A stretch of 64,000 bases of DNA from Enterovibrio baiacu (GCF_004120195.1 NZ_SCHN01000005.1:372001-436000); one strand, 5' to 3'; positions 46,064-55,035 are shown, counted from the stretch's first letter. The notes: generated from the letters alone by a model not told the origin. Translations and numbers: made by a program.

Positions 46064-46885
46064 ATGAAAGCCCAAAATCGTAATGACAAAACCAATTTCT
46101 TTACCGAAACCGTTTATGTTGTTTTGGCCTTGCTAACGGTCGCGAATGGGCTCTCTTACAATCTCATTCTTTGGGTTAACGGAGAATCCAACGACCCTTT
46201 CCCCGCCGTCTTGATTGTCTCGTTATTTACCATAATGTGTCTTCACAGAAAGCGGGGAAAAGACAAGCACAAGCCATATAATGTTATCGTTCCTTGTCTC
46301 GTCCTCTCACTTGCTTGCCTGATTCCTAGCACCCTGGTGGCATGGGTAGGTTTAGCGTGTGCATCAGTATGGCGCATCTACTTCTGTCAACGTGCCAAAC
46401 CGCAGCAGCTTCTATGGCTTATGATTGCGGGCAGCTTTATCTGGAAATCCTGTCTTTTCAAAATCACATCATCGCCAATACTAGATGCTGAGACTTGGCT
46501 CATTGGGTCTACGCTTTCGCTACTTTATGACGGGCTCATTATCAACGGAAATCACCTTCTTTTTGCCGGAAACCATGATCTTTCCATCGGCATTGGCTGT
46601 TCGTGTTTTTCCAATGTGTCTTTCGTCATGCTGGGATGGGTGTCTTTGTTCTTTTTGAAAGGCGGACAGTCAATTCGCCCACTTTGGCCAATCACCATCA
46701 TTGTTCTATTGATGTCACTTAACATCGTGCGCATCGGCATAATGGCAATAAGTTACGATATTTACCTGGTTGTCCATGAAGGTGTCGGGCTCGAAGTTTA
46801 CAATGTATTACTTACCCTAATTGCCGCATCTGCTCTGCTGTTCAGTGACAAAAAAACGCCAATAAATGCTGTTAGGGAGGCATAA
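46064..46885 (+). CDS. Exosortase/archaeosortase-family protein
   Basis: 273 residues from the ATG at 46064 (GGTGA 5 nt upstream; a GTG three codons earlier is possible). About eight transmembrane helices. The three residues expected of the exosortase active site are present in the right order: Cys179 (GIGCSCFSN), Arg223 (SLNIVRIGIMA) and His238 (VVHEGVGLEVYN). Exosortases cleave the CTERM tail of secreted proteins at the outer face of the inner membrane and pass them on for anchoring or export. The flanking mini-protein and the periplasmic protein downstream make a three-gene cassette. The subfamily cannot be assigned by eye. Confidence 0.8.
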   Translation: MKAQNRNDKTNFFTETVYVVLALLTVANGLSYNLILWVNGESNDPFPAVLIVSLFTIMCLHRKRGKDKHKPYNVIVPCLVLSLACLIPSTLVAWVGLACASVWRIYFCQRAKPQQLLWLMIAGSFIWKSCLFKITSSPILDAETWLIGSTLSLLYDGLIINGNHLLFAGNHDLSIGIGCSCFSNVSFVMLGWVSLFFLKGGQSIRPLWPITIIVLLMSLNIVRIGIMAISYDIYLVVHEGVGLEVYNVLLTLIAASALLFSDKKTPINAVREA

Positions 46886-46886
46886 C

Positions 46887-47417
46887 ATGATGCGAACCCA
46901 CTACGGTTGTATTTTTCTATTCATCCTCATCGCCACAGTGAGTCTTGGTCAAAAGGTTGCTCGCTATACGAGCACTGCCGCCATCACGCAGCAAGAAAAA
47001 ACAGAGACTCACTTCTTAAAGACCATAGAAAGCTCAGGGTGGACACTTGATTTAAAAACAGCATTAAACACCAATAACAGCAGCTATGTGTATGTGCTCT
47101 CACGAGCCCAATGCCATCAGGAAGTATTGGTTAATATTCTGGGTGAAGACGCGAGCGATAACATGCTACTCGCACAGTACCTTAATAAAAATGACATCCA
47201 ATACTTCCTAGACGGAGAGCCAATAAATTCAATGCTCACAGCTCATGCATATACGGCAAGATTGAAATATAGCGTCGAAGGTTTGCTGTCTCCAGATACA
47301 GCTACCCCTCCCCTATTTTTAGCGGTATCAGGCCCAGTGAATGACAAAGGCTGCGCGATCAATGCACGAAAGAAGATCGCAAAACAAGAGAGCGTCCAGC
47401 ATTCAACGTCTTCGTAA
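46887..47417 (+). CDS. Membrane-anchored periplasmic protein of the exosortase cassette
   Basis: 176 residues from the ATG at 46887, with AGGGAGG 6 nt upstream; the first base lies one nt after the exosortase stop, so the two are tightly coupled. One N-terminal hydrophobic helix (about 5-22) acts as anchor or uncleaved signal; the rest is a soluble periplasmic domain with two Cys (RAQCHQEVL, DKGCAIN) that could pair. I do not recognise the family. By position it resembles the EpsI-type partner proteins that accompany some exosortases, but no motif confirms this. Confidence 0.7.
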   Translation: MMRTHYGCIFLFILIATVSLGQKVARYTSTAAITQQEKTETHFLKTIESSGWTLDLKTALNTNNSSYVYVLSRAQCHQEVLVNILGEDASDNMLLAQYLNKNDIQYFLDGEPINSMLTAHAYTARLKYSVEGLLSPDTATPPLFLAVSGPVNDKGCAINARKKIAKQESVQHSTSS

Positions 47418-47566
47418 AGGTTTCTGTTCGTGGTGTTCAAATCGTCATCAGTTATCATCAGATATGGTGATGTAAGTCACAAATATAAGACGGTAACCTA
47501 TTTTTCAGCGTCACGCTACGTAGGGTGAAGTCATCCGAATCTGTTCACCGAACCAAGGAAGGCGAC

Positions 47567-47791
47567 ATGGCAGACCAAGAAAATAAGCTATTTTGTAACG
47601 AATGTGCGTGCATGACGTCGCACCAGCGTATTGACCTAGAGCCACTGAAAGCTGACGAGAACAGCACTTTTTTCCACCGCGCAACCATCATGATTTCTAA
47701 CTCCATTGATGTGATGCTTGGCTCTTCTTACCAACAGTGTGACCACTGCGGTTCAACATTTGGTTATCCCGAAAGTGGAAGCGGCTTTTAA
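47567..47791 (+). CDS. Small zinc-ribbon-like protein
   Basis: 74 residues from the ATG at 47567 (GGAAGG 4 nt upstream). Two CxxC knuckles, CNEC near the N-terminus and CDHCG near the C-terminus, suggest one bound zinc. A short hydrophobic stretch ISNSIDVMLG lies between. No family recognised; possibly a regulatory or assembly factor. Single gene between strong terminators. Confidence 0.7.
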   Translation: MADQENKLFCNECACMTSHQRIDLEPLKADENSTFFHRATIMISNSIDVMLGSSYQQCDHCGSTFGYPESGSGF

Positions 47792-47823
47792 AGCACGATG
47801 AACACTAAAAATTGATGATTGAA

Positions 47824-47857
47824 AAGAGGCCGTTTCTAAAGAAACGGCCTCTTTTTC
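47824..47857 (+). terminator. Rho-independent terminator
   Basis: AAGAGGCCGTTTCT-aaa-GAAACGGCCTCTTTTTC. Confidence 0.9.
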
Positions 47858-47992
47858 TTTGTCGATTCCTTAATGCCCAAACAATCTGAAGTTACGCCCT
47901 CCCTTTTACGATGCGCAATTTTGTTCAAGTTTTGCTTTCTCTTCTCTCATATAGTTTGCCAAGATGTTAATAGAACCCAAAGGACTGTCATC

Positions 47993-48841
47993 GTGGACTC
48001 AAGTAATCGCTTCCAGTTTGTAAATAGCACGCACCTCAACGGTGTGTCAGTGCTTGATGCCAATATGCGCGACTTCACCTACGACAAACACGCTCACGAG
48101 GAGTTTTCAATCGGCGTCACCTTACAAGGGCGACAAGATTTCTTCTGCCAAGGGGCATTTCACAAAAACCCCGCAGGCAGCGTATTACTGTTCAACCCTG
48201 AAGACGTGCATGATGGCAGTGCGGGAGGCCAGCAAGATTTGGAATACTTGATGCTCTATGTGCACCCCGTAAGCGTAGAGAGTCAATTCAGAGCGCTTGG
48301 CGTGAAACAATCCAGCTCACTCCGCATCGAAGGGTGTTGTATCGACAATGTTGATCTGCGTAACCAAGCCCTGATCATGGCCTCAGTATTGAAAGACCCG
48401 CAAAGCAGTCGCATAGAGCAAGAATCTGCCTTATTTCAGCTTTCGCACGCCATGGTGTCGAGTGCAGGCTTGCTTGATGAAATGGAAACATCGAGCCGCA
48501 AAGAATCGTTACTGTTACGCGCGAAAGACTATATCCAAGCAGAGCTTCACAAAGACATCGCCATTGATGACATCGCTAACGCCGCATCGATGTCGAAGTT
48601 TCATTTCATCCGATTATTTCGCGCGCAATTTGGCATCACGCCACACCAATACGTGCTCAATTGCCGCATCAATGGTGCACGTAAAGCGTTGGAATCTGGC
48701 TTACCTTCCAGCGATGTAGCACAAGCCTTTGGCTTTTCCGACAGCAGCCATTTAAATAGACGCTTCAAACGTGTCTACGGCATGACCCCAAAACAATACC
48801 AACTCCAGATACGCGCCCTGCCGCCACCCGCTCTCAGCTAG
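47993..48841 (+). CDS. AraC-family transcriptional regulator
   Basis: 282 residues from the GTG at 47993, supported by AAAGGA 8 nt upstream; the frame runs 40 codons further but the upstream stretch crosses a terminator-distal leader without a ribosome site. N-terminal cupin-like effector domain (THLNGVSVLDA.., KHAHEEFSIGVTLQG, LLFNPEDVHDG) and a C-terminal double helix-turn-helix (IAIDDIANAASMSKFHFIRLFRAQFGITPHQY and DVAQAFGFSDSSHLNRRFKRVYGMTPKQY). Genes of this type often neighbour a LysE exporter, as here, which suggests amino-acid responsive control of the next gene. Confidence 0.88.
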   Translation: MDSSNRFQFVNSTHLNGVSVLDANMRDFTYDKHAHEEFSIGVTLQGRQDFFCQGAFHKNPAGSVLLFNPEDVHDGSAGGQQDLEYLMLYVHPVSVESQFRALGVKQSSSLRIEGCCIDNVDLRNQALIMASVLKDPQSSRIEQESALFQLSHAMVSSAGLLDEMETSSRKESLLLRAKDYIQAELHKDIAIDDIANAASMSKFHFIRLFRAQFGITPHQYVLNCRINGARKALESGLPSSDVAQAFGFSDSSHLNRRFKRVYGMTPKQYQLQIRALPPPALS

Positions 48842-48992
48842 GTCATTCATCGACATGATGGATCCCTGCATCGATCCGCTCACTACACGCTCGCGTCCTA
48901 TCACGCGGTAAATCACACCGCTGCACTTTTTGCCACAACGGGCGAAATCAGAGGCAAGGCATTCGCTCGTCTATACCAAGAGGCTTCTCTTT

Positions 48993-49625
48993 ATGTTTGA
49001 AATTTGGACGTATGCATTTGGCATCATGTATTCCCCTGGCCCCGTCAATTTTCTTAGCTTAAACGGAGGGGTTAACGGAGAAACCAAGCAAAATGTTGGC
49101 TTCTTCGCGGGCGTCGGCGTTGCCATGTTATTGCTATTTCTTGGGCTTAGCTTTCTGGGAAGCTCACTGATTAGCCCTCATGTATTGCCCTACACCAGCC
49201 TGCTAGGAAGCGGCTATATTCTTTACCTTGCCAGCAAATTGCTGCGCGCAAGTTTTCAGCAAGCCTCCCCGCTGACAGGCACATCAGACAAGCAAAATGC
49301 GCAGGCGACTGACACCTTAAGCTTTCGCCAAGGCTTAACCGTGCAATTGCTCAACCCGAAAGGGCTGGTGGCAACATTGCCGATCGTCACCATCCAATTT
49401 CCCGCTGCTGACATCAACGGTTCGGCCGGTGTGTTGTGGTCAATCGCCCTATCAATACTGGCTTTTGGTGCACCCTTATCCTATTCGCTGATCGGCAGCG
49501 CGCTTGGACGAAAAATTGAAAACCCTCGCTACGTTGCGTATTTCACGCGGACAATGGCGGTTTTATTGATATACGTTGCCCTGTCCATTTGCATAGAACA
49601 CAGCCTGAGTGTCTGGTTTGGTTAG
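48993..49625 (+). CDS. LysE-family amino-acid exporter
   Basis: 210 residues from the ATG at 48993 (AGAGG 9 nt upstream). Six-helix RhtB/LysE translocator with the N-terminal signature MYSPGPVNFLSLNGGVNGE and the mid-protein GLTVQLLNPKGLVATLPI element. Inner-membrane exporter of amino acids or derivatives. It follows the AraC regulator by 151 bp in the same direction and is likely its target. Confidence 0.88.
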   Translation: MFEIWTYAFGIMYSPGPVNFLSLNGGVNGETKQNVGFFAGVGVAMLLLFLGLSFLGSSLISPHVLPYTSLLGSGYILYLASKLLRASFQQASPLTGTSDKQNAQATDTLSFRQGLTVQLLNPKGLVATLPIVTIQFPAADINGSAGVLWSIALSILAFGAPLSYSLIGSALGRKIENPRYVAYFTRTMAVLLIYVALSICIEHSLSVWFG

Positions 49626-49658
49626 AAACAACGCCTTCACGCCACGTGTTTCAGATAA

Positions 49659-49689
49659 AAAAATGCCGCCCGTATTAAGGGCGGCATGT
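49659..49689 (-). terminator. Rho-independent terminator of the M20 peptidase gene
   Basis: ATGCCGCCC..GGGCGGCAT followed on the minus strand by a run of seven T; convergent with the LysE gene. Confidence 0.85.
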
Positions 49690-49717
49690 GATGTTCAGCT
49701 CAACAGTGCGGTGGACA

Positions 49718-50824
49718 TTAACGCGTCAGATATGCGCGAATAAATTCAGTCACTGACACCATATCTGCAATCGCGATGAACTCATCAGTGGTGTGAACTT
49801 TCGACATACCGGTAGACAAGTTAACCGTGGTTAGGCCTTTTTCGTTGAAGACGTTCGCATCAGAACCGCCGCCCGTTGGTTTGGTCATTGGCTCAATACC
49901 AATGGCTTCGAACGCTGCTTTGATCGCAACAACGTGTGGGTTGTCATCCGCGATGCGGTAAGCGTTGTAAGAACGGGTAGATTCGATCTCGATCTCTGCA
50001 CCGTGCTTCTCAGCCGCCGCTTCAAACGTTGACACCATGTGAGCCACTTGCTTCGCCAGCTTCTCGTCGTCCAATGAACGCGCTTCCGCTTCAATGTATA
50101 GCTCAGGCATCACGATGTTAGTCGCTTGTCCGCCACGCACCACGCCGATGTTTGCGGTGGTTTCATGGTCAATACGGCTTAGCGTCATGTTGCTGATCGC
50201 GTCGGCTGCTACCGTAAGGGCGTTAATGCCCGTTTCAGGTGCCAAACCTGCGTGCGCTGGCTTACCTTTGATGGTCACCTTCAAGCTTTGCTGACCCGGT
50301 GCCGTGGTAATGATGGTGCCAATGTTGCCGCCTGAATCAAGCACGATCGCTTGGTTCGACTCAATCTTGCTCATGTCGAAGTGCTTCGCGCCTTCTAGGC
50401 CAAGCTCTTCATACACGGTGAAAGCAACTTCAATTGTCTTGTGCGCTTCGCCATTCGCATTGATGGTGCGAACCGCTTCCATCACCGCTGCAATGCCAGA
50501 TTTGTCATCGCCACCCAAAATGGTGTTGCCTTTCGAACGGATAATGCCATCTTCAATGATTGGCTCGATACCGATACCCGGTGTTACCGTATCCATGTGG
50601 CTGCTGAAAACAATGCTGCCTTCAAGCTCGCCTTGCAGTTTCGCGTAGATGTTAAAGCCATTTGAGATGGTGTCTGGAACAGGAAGCTTCGTCACTTCAA
50701 AGCCCATTTGACCCAGTTGTTCAGCAAGCACTTCAGCAACGGCTTTCTCGTTACCTGACTCGCTGTCAATTTTCACCAGCTCAATAAAATGCTCTACCAG
50801 TCTTTCTTGATTAATGTTTGTCAT
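49718..50824 (-). CDS. M20-family metallopeptidase, PepT-like
   Basis: 368 residues. Zinc-site motifs: SSHMDTV with His76/Asp78, GGDDKSG with the bridging Asp106, catalytic Glu in VYEELGLEGA (140-141), LDSGG, and the C-terminal GGGSDANVFNEKG. The lid domain (about 180-290) contains KPAHAG. It belongs to the peptidase-T-like branch (PepT2 in some annotations), cytoplasmic, probably a tri-/dipeptidase or acyl-aminoacid hydrolase. Single gene. Confidence 0.9.
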   Translation of the reverse strand: MTNINQERLVEHFIELVKIDSESGNEKAVAEVLAEQLGQMGFEVTKLPVPDTISNGFNIYAKLQGELEGSIVFSSHMDTVTPGIGIEPIIEDGIIRSKGNTILGGDDKSGIAAVMEAVRTINANGEAHKTIEVAFTVYEELGLEGAKHFDMSKIESNQAIVLDSGGNIGTIITTAPGQQSLKVTIKGKPAHAGLAPETGINALTVAADAISNMTLSRIDHETTANIGVVRGGQATNIVMPELYIEAEARSLDDEKLAKQVAHMVSTFEAAAEKHGAEIEIESTRSYNAYRIADDNPHVVAIKAAFEAIGIEPMTKPTGGGSDANVFNEKGLTTVNLSTGMSKVHTTDEFIAIADMVSVTEFIRAYLTR

Positions 50825-50941
50825 CGGTGTGCGACTTCTTTTCTGCGGGATGAAGCCACACCTTAAATGGAAGTGAAAAACCGATTAGATGGGTTACATC
50901 AAAGAAATGGCCGATTTGGTGACAAACTGACTGTTTGGGGC

Positions 50942-50966
50942 AAAAAAAGACGGGCTTTCGCCCGTC
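50942..50966 (-). terminator. Rho-independent terminator of the GST gene
   Basis: GACGGGC-gaaa-GCCCGTC on the minus strand followed by seven T. Confidence 0.8.
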
Positions 50967-51036
50967 AAAGGTATGGTAAATCGATAGATTGAGAGAGTGT
51001 TACTACTCGGTATGTTTCGCGCTTTTCGTCGAGACG

Positions 51037-51702
51037 CTAGGCATACGCATTGATTTCGATACCGGCTTCGTCTTCCGGCACCACGCTCAAGTCTTGCTTA
51101 GATTCTTCCACCCACTGCTGCACCGCCGCGTTTGCAAGAATGTTATCCGCATAGATTTGGGCCTTCTCGGACAGTTGAACGCCGTAAGTGAGGAAACGAA
51201 GCGCAACGGGCGCATACATGGCGTCCGCAATGGAGAAGTCACCAAACAGATAGCCGCCTTTATCCGCAAACACCTCCATTTGTTCTGCCCAAATATCGTC
51301 AATGCGCTGCACATCTTTTAGGCAGGTTTCAGAGGGCGTGATTCTGCGGCGACCACGAATGTTCATTGGCATTTCACTGCGAACTCCACCAAAACCAGCG
51401 TGCATTTCAGAAGAAATGGCACGAGCTTTGGCACGGTCAGCCGCGTTTTCTGGCCAACCTTTTCCTTGCAAATATTGCTCGTTCACGTATTCGCAAATAG
51501 CAAGTGACTCCCAGACTGGAACACCATTATCCACCAGCATCGGGACCTTCGCCGCACCGCTGTGTTTTTTTAGTTCGGTGTAGAATTCGTCGGTAAAAAG
51601 AGGCAATTCCACTTCTTCAAAATCAATGTCGAAACCACGAAGTACTAGCCAACCGCGCAATGACCAAGTCGAGTAGTTTTTGTTTGCAATAAATAGTTTC
51701 AC
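51037..51702 (-). CDS. Glutathione S-transferase family protein
   Basis: 221 residues. Thioredoxin-like N-domain (KLFIANKNYSTWSLRGWLVLRG, KVPMLVDNGVPVWESLAICEYV with the cis-Pro and Glu-Ser that bind gamma-Glu of glutathione) and an all-helical C-domain (FSIADAMYAPVALRF). The catalytic Tyr/Ser candidates are Ser11/Thr12. Substrate unknown. It is divergent from a LysR gene 116 bp away, so regulation by that protein is likely. Confidence 0.9.
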   Translation of the reverse strand: MKLFIANKNYSTWSLRGWLVLRGFDIDFEEVELPLFTDEFYTELKKHSGAAKVPMLVDNGVPVWESLAICEYVNEQYLQGKGWPENAADRAKARAISSEMHAGFGGVRSEMPMNIRGRRRITPSETCLKDVQRIDDIWAEQMEVFADKGGYLFGDFSIADAMYAPVALRFLTYGVQLSEKAQIYADNILANAAVQQWVEESKQDLSVVPEDEAGIEINAYA

Positions 51703-51770
51703 TTTGCACTCCTTTGCATTTACGTTGATGAAACCAGTATGCTGAATAAGCCGTTAGGTTTCTAACGCAA

Positions 51771-51782
51771 AGTATTGATACT
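51771..51782. promoter_or_regulatory. Palindrome in the GST/LysR divergent region
   Basis: AGTAT-TG-ATACT, with a further AAGTATT 3 bp later, 37 bp before the LysR start. It fits the position of a LysR autoregulatory site in a divergent promoter. Confidence 0.45.
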
Positions 51783-51818
51783 AAGTATTCGCTTTTGTGA
51801 TGTACGGAAAAATCTGTC

Positions 51819-52688
51819 ATGGACATCGACTCACTCAGAAGCTTTCTCGCGATTGTCGACACTGGCAGTTTCACGCGCGCAGCAGCCCAAATCCATCGCA
51901 CCCAATCAGCCATTAGCATGCAGATTAAGCGGCTTGAAGAAGAGCTGGGCAGTGCGTTGTTTGATCGCGATAAACGCCCACTCAGTTTGAGCTTGTCAGG
52001 GCAACGGCTGGTAAGCCACGCGAGACGACTGGTTGCTGGACATGATGAAGCCTTGATCGCCTTTAAACAGGAAGATGCGTCTCGCCCGATCCGTATTGGC
52101 TGCCCTGACGATTATGCGGAGAGCCTGCTGCCACAGCTTCTCGAATCACTTAGGGCACACGTAAATCAGCACATCACCTTTGATGTGTTGTGCGCATCCA
52201 GCACGCGTATTCGACAACGTTTAGACAGCGGAGAACTTGACGCGGCAGTGGTAACGCGAGCCCCTGATTCTGATGAAGGTTGGTTGCTGCTACATGACCA
52301 AGGCGTGTGGATCATGGGCAGCGACAAACAACTTCCATTGCAGCGCCCCCTGCCCCTTGCTCTTTTCGATAAGAATTGTAAGTTTCACACCACGGCATTG
52401 GATGGGCTGGGAAAATTCGGCATTGATGTGGATTTGTATGCTTTCACCACCAGCGCCTCCACACTGAAAGGCTTGGTCAGAAACAACCTCGCGATTTCCG
52501 CTATGGCTTCCAGCAGTGTGCCAGACGGTCTCAACGTGATCACCCATGGGAATCTTCCGCCGTTACCCGCCATTGATATTGTGCTGATCACCGCGACACG
52601 CTCGCACCCCTTATTGTCGGCGTTTGTGGTGTCGACACTGACACAAGCGTTTGCGTCAACACGCAGCGAGCAAGCCAATATCGCTTAG
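51819..52688 (+). CDS. LysR-family transcriptional regulator
   Basis: 289 residues. Winged HTH at the N-terminus (LRSFLAIVDTGSFTRAAAQIHRTQSAISMQIKRLEEELGSALFDR) and a periplasmic-binding-like effector domain (RIGCPDDYAESLLPQLLE.., LDAAVVTR). No strong ribosome site is seen before the ATG. Divergent from the GST gene, its probable target. Confidence 0.92.
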   Translation: MDIDSLRSFLAIVDTGSFTRAAAQIHRTQSAISMQIKRLEEELGSALFDRDKRPLSLSLSGQRLVSHARRLVAGHDEALIAFKQEDASRPIRIGCPDDYAESLLPQLLESLRAHVNQHITFDVLCASSTRIRQRLDSGELDAAVVTRAPDSDEGWLLLHDQGVWIMGSDKQLPLQRPLPLALFDKNCKFHTTALDGLGKFGIDVDLYAFTTSASTLKGLVRNNLAISAMASSSVPDGLNVITHGNLPPLPAIDIVLITATRSHPLLSAFVVSTLTQAFASTRSEQANIA

Positions 52689-52723
52689 GCTATTTAGGAA
52701 GTACCCCCCCAACGACAGACACA

Positions 52724-52753
52724 AAAAAAGCAGCCTTTCCGGCTGCTTTTTTG
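52724..52753. terminator. Bidirectional terminator
   Basis: AAAAGCAGCC-tttcc-GGCTGCTTTTTT between convergent LysR and LysE-family genes. Confidence 0.85.
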
Positions 52754-52791
52754 TTGTTTGAAATGGCGCGTCAGAAAGCCGTTTTAAGCCT

Positions 52792-53415
52792 CTATCGGCT
52801 CACAGCCAAATACGCGCCCGCACCAATCATGACAGAGCCCGCGCATCGGTTCAGTTTGCGCTGTGCAGCTTCCGTTTTCAGCATGCGTGCCATACGCGCC
52901 GCGCCAAATGCCATCAGCATCGCGCCACTCATCAAAGCAAAACACGCCAGCACAACCGCCAATGCCACATCGCCTAAGCTCATTACCGTTAGATCCATGA
53001 AGGTTGGCAAAAATGCGATATAAAACAAAATCACTTTAGGGTTTGATGCCGAAATCAAAAAGCCCTGCACAAATGCCGCCACATGGCCTGAGTGCTTGGT
53101 CTCGGATTGATCTGCCAAGTCTTGCACTTGCGGCAAGGCGACAAACATTTTGTAACCCAAGTAGATAAGGTACGCCGCACCCACATAACGAATAACCACA
53201 AACAGGGTGGCATAATTTTCCGCAATGGTCGCCAGACCAAAACAGGCCAAGATGAGGTACACCAAATCGCTGAGCACCATACCAGACGCCAACGCCCAGC
53301 AGTCTTTTGCACCTCGCGTCATGGCTCGAGCCACTAACGCAAAAATGCCAGGCCCAGGCGTGATGACAAAAATGAATATTGCGATGGTGAACGTAATCGC
53401 CCCTTCCAACGTCAT
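52792..53415 (-). CDS. LysE-family exporter (second copy type)
   Basis: 207 residues from the ATG at 53415, which has GGAGGAG 5 nt upstream; the longer frame adds a Lys-rich segment before the ribosome site. Six helices with FVITPGPGIFALVARAMTRG and QGFLISASNPKVILFYIAFLP, the two RhtB/LysE signatures. It is clearly distinct in sequence from the LysE-type protein at 49 kb. Substrate unknown; no regulator adjacent in the same direction. Confidence 0.88.
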   Translation of the reverse strand: MTLEGAITFTIAIFIFVITPGPGIFALVARAMTRGAKDCWALASGMVLSDLVYLILACFGLATIAENYATLFVVIRYVGAAYLIYLGYKMFVALPQVQDLADQSETKHSGHVAAFVQGFLISASNPKVILFYIAFLPTFMDLTVMSLGDVALAVVLACFALMSGAMLMAFGAARMARMLKTEAAQRKLNRCAGSVMIGAGAYLAVSR

Positions 53416-53569
53416 GTCGACTCCTCCGTGTTTTTTCGCTTTGTTATTCCACGAAGCTAACACAGAAATGTGAACACTATCGATGAAAGTTTTTCACGAG
53501 GAAGAGCAAATCTTATCGTCGAGATTTGATCACGTAGAATCCCGGGTTTCAAAGGTTGCTGGAACACAT

Positions 53570-53773
53570 ATGGACATCATTTTTCTCATCGCCGCTATCG
53601 TGTCATTCGTGAACGTGGTTTACGCCTTCATCACCAAACGCATTTTCTTTGCAGGCGGGTTCATCGACTATTACGAAAACAAGTCGCATTTCTTCGCAGG
53701 ACTCTTCGCGTTTATCCTGTTTATCTTTTTCTACGGCGGCTTTTATTTCTTTATCTTTCCCAACGTTCAATGA
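53570..53773 (+). CDS. Small two-helix membrane protein, hypothetical
   Basis: 67 residues from the ATG at 53570 (GGAA 5 nt upstream). Two hydrophobic helices (about 2-22 and 43-63) are joined by a Phe/Tyr-rich loop FFAGGFIDYYENKS. No family recognised. Its last 23 bp overlap the 3' end of the convergent trmK gene. Confidence 0.55.
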   Translation: MDIIFLIAAIVSFVNVVYAFITKRIFFAGGFIDYYENKSHFFAGLFAFILFIFFYGGFYFFIFPNVQ

Positions 53774-54452
53774 ACGCGTCCAACCTCACCGATTGATACG
53801 CTTCAACGATATGAGAAACCGAGGCATGCTGGCTTTGTTGAAGGCGGCGGTAATGGCTCAATGTATTGTTCAAATAGTCCAACGCCACTTTTGATTGCTC
53901 TGGCGTTTGGGTTTGCCAAAGACGCTCACCGACGGGGTGAATTGGAAATCCTGCATCGCTTTTCGTCGACACCAACAGCACCTCATACAGCCGCTTGTTT
54001 TCTGCAACTAACGCTTCATGCAGCATTGAAAACTCGAGCGAGATAAGGTGTTCGCGCAATAAAAACTGCTGACGTACAGGACAAAGCAGAAAGTCGATAT
54101 CCAGCGTAGGGTAATGGCGGTGAATCGCTGAGATAAACGTCATCATAAGATCGCCACCAACGCCGGCAATGATCACCAAATGCTTCCCGTGATATTGCGA
54201 TAAAGGCAGCGCTGCAACATCGATGCAGTGCGTGGTCCATGCGGAAGTTGCATGCACAAAGTACCGCTGTAGCTTCTGGTTCACCGTGTCCATGAGTGCG
54301 GGAACTATATCGACAAAATGGATATGCGGTGCGGCACTGCGGGCAAGTAAGGCTGAACCAAGAAAACCATGGTCACAACAACAGTCCCACACATGGTCAT
54401 AACCCGATGCAACCATCGCATCGATTTGCGTCAATCTTTTACTGAGTTTCAA
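53751..54452 (-). CDS. trmK: tRNA (adenine(22)-N(1))-methyltransferase family protein
   Basis: 233 residues. Begins LSKRLTQIDAMVASGYDHVWDCCCDHGFLG, the TrmK/DUF633-type opening with the SAM-binding motif I; IIAGVGGDLM and FLLCPVRQQFLLREHL are further family segments. Members methylate A22 of tRNA in Bacillus, and Vibrio proteins of this group are annotated as SAM-dependent methyltransferases. The motif I here (DCCCDHG) is Cys-rich compared with the usual DxGSDH. Single gene. Confidence 0.8.
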   Translation of the reverse strand: MKLSKRLTQIDAMVASGYDHVWDCCCDHGFLGSALLARSAAPHIHFVDIVPALMDTVNQKLQRYFVHATSAWTTHCIDVAALPLSQYHGKHLVIIAGVGGDLMMTFISAIHRHYPTLDIDFLLCPVRQQFLLREHLISLEFSMLHEALVAENKRLYEVLLVSTKSDAGFPIHPVGERLWQTQTPEQSKVALDYLNNTLSHYRRLQQSQHASVSHIVEAYQSVRLDAFIERWER

Positions 54453-55035
54453 GGGGGTGTCCGTCTGAAAGCATACGCGCGGGAAGGCGGTTTTGCGGAG
54501 TAATGAAAAATCCGGCGCATTGTAATCCCAATGTGTGGAATCACAAAACCTTGATTGCCTGTTTAACGAGACATTTTTCCCTTCTGTTTTGTCCTTCCAG
54601 AAAGAAGCCTCTCCCTTTAAAAACGTGACCTATAGCCTCTTTCATTATCACGTTCCAGCCGACCACAAAACGCGGAAAACAGTTTGCAGGTGACACGGGG
54701 TTACGCACCCTTTCGATTTTCAATTCATTTCTGTGATGGCTAACACACCTGTCGCGGATTATCTTCGACAATCTCATCCTGTTGACACTCAGCAATGTGA
54801 AACCAAGATATTATTTTCTCGCATTGCACGATAAACAATAAATAGAATATGCGCGCCTTGCATTGGCAATAAACATCGCCAATTCATCGATTGCTAAATT
54901 AGACAATTGATGACAATAAAGTCATATAAAAATAACAGCAATACCTAATACCCCAGCTTTATTATTTTCAATATTAATAACCGTGCTTCGCACCGTTATT
55001 TATTACGAATGGTTAGACAAAAGGGACACAGTATC
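54453..55035. other. AT-rich intergenic region
   Basis: 583 bp upstream of both trmK and the lipoprotein gene. An 84-codon minus frame at 54541-54795 has no ribosome site or family resemblance. The region 54820-54970 is very AT-rich; a symmetrical hairpin lies at 54976-55000. Confidence 0.4.
54976..55000. promoter_or_regulatory. Symmetrical hairpin before the lipoprotein gene
   Basis: AATAAC-c-GTGC-ttc-GCAC-c-GTTATT: 6- and 4-bp stem segments with a central C:C mismatch, ending 35 nt before the chosen GTG start. It could be an operator or leader structure. Confidence 0.4.

Noticed and set aside
54541-54795. 84-codon minus frame upstream of trmK
   Set aside because: No ribosome site and no domain; lies in an AT-rich control region.
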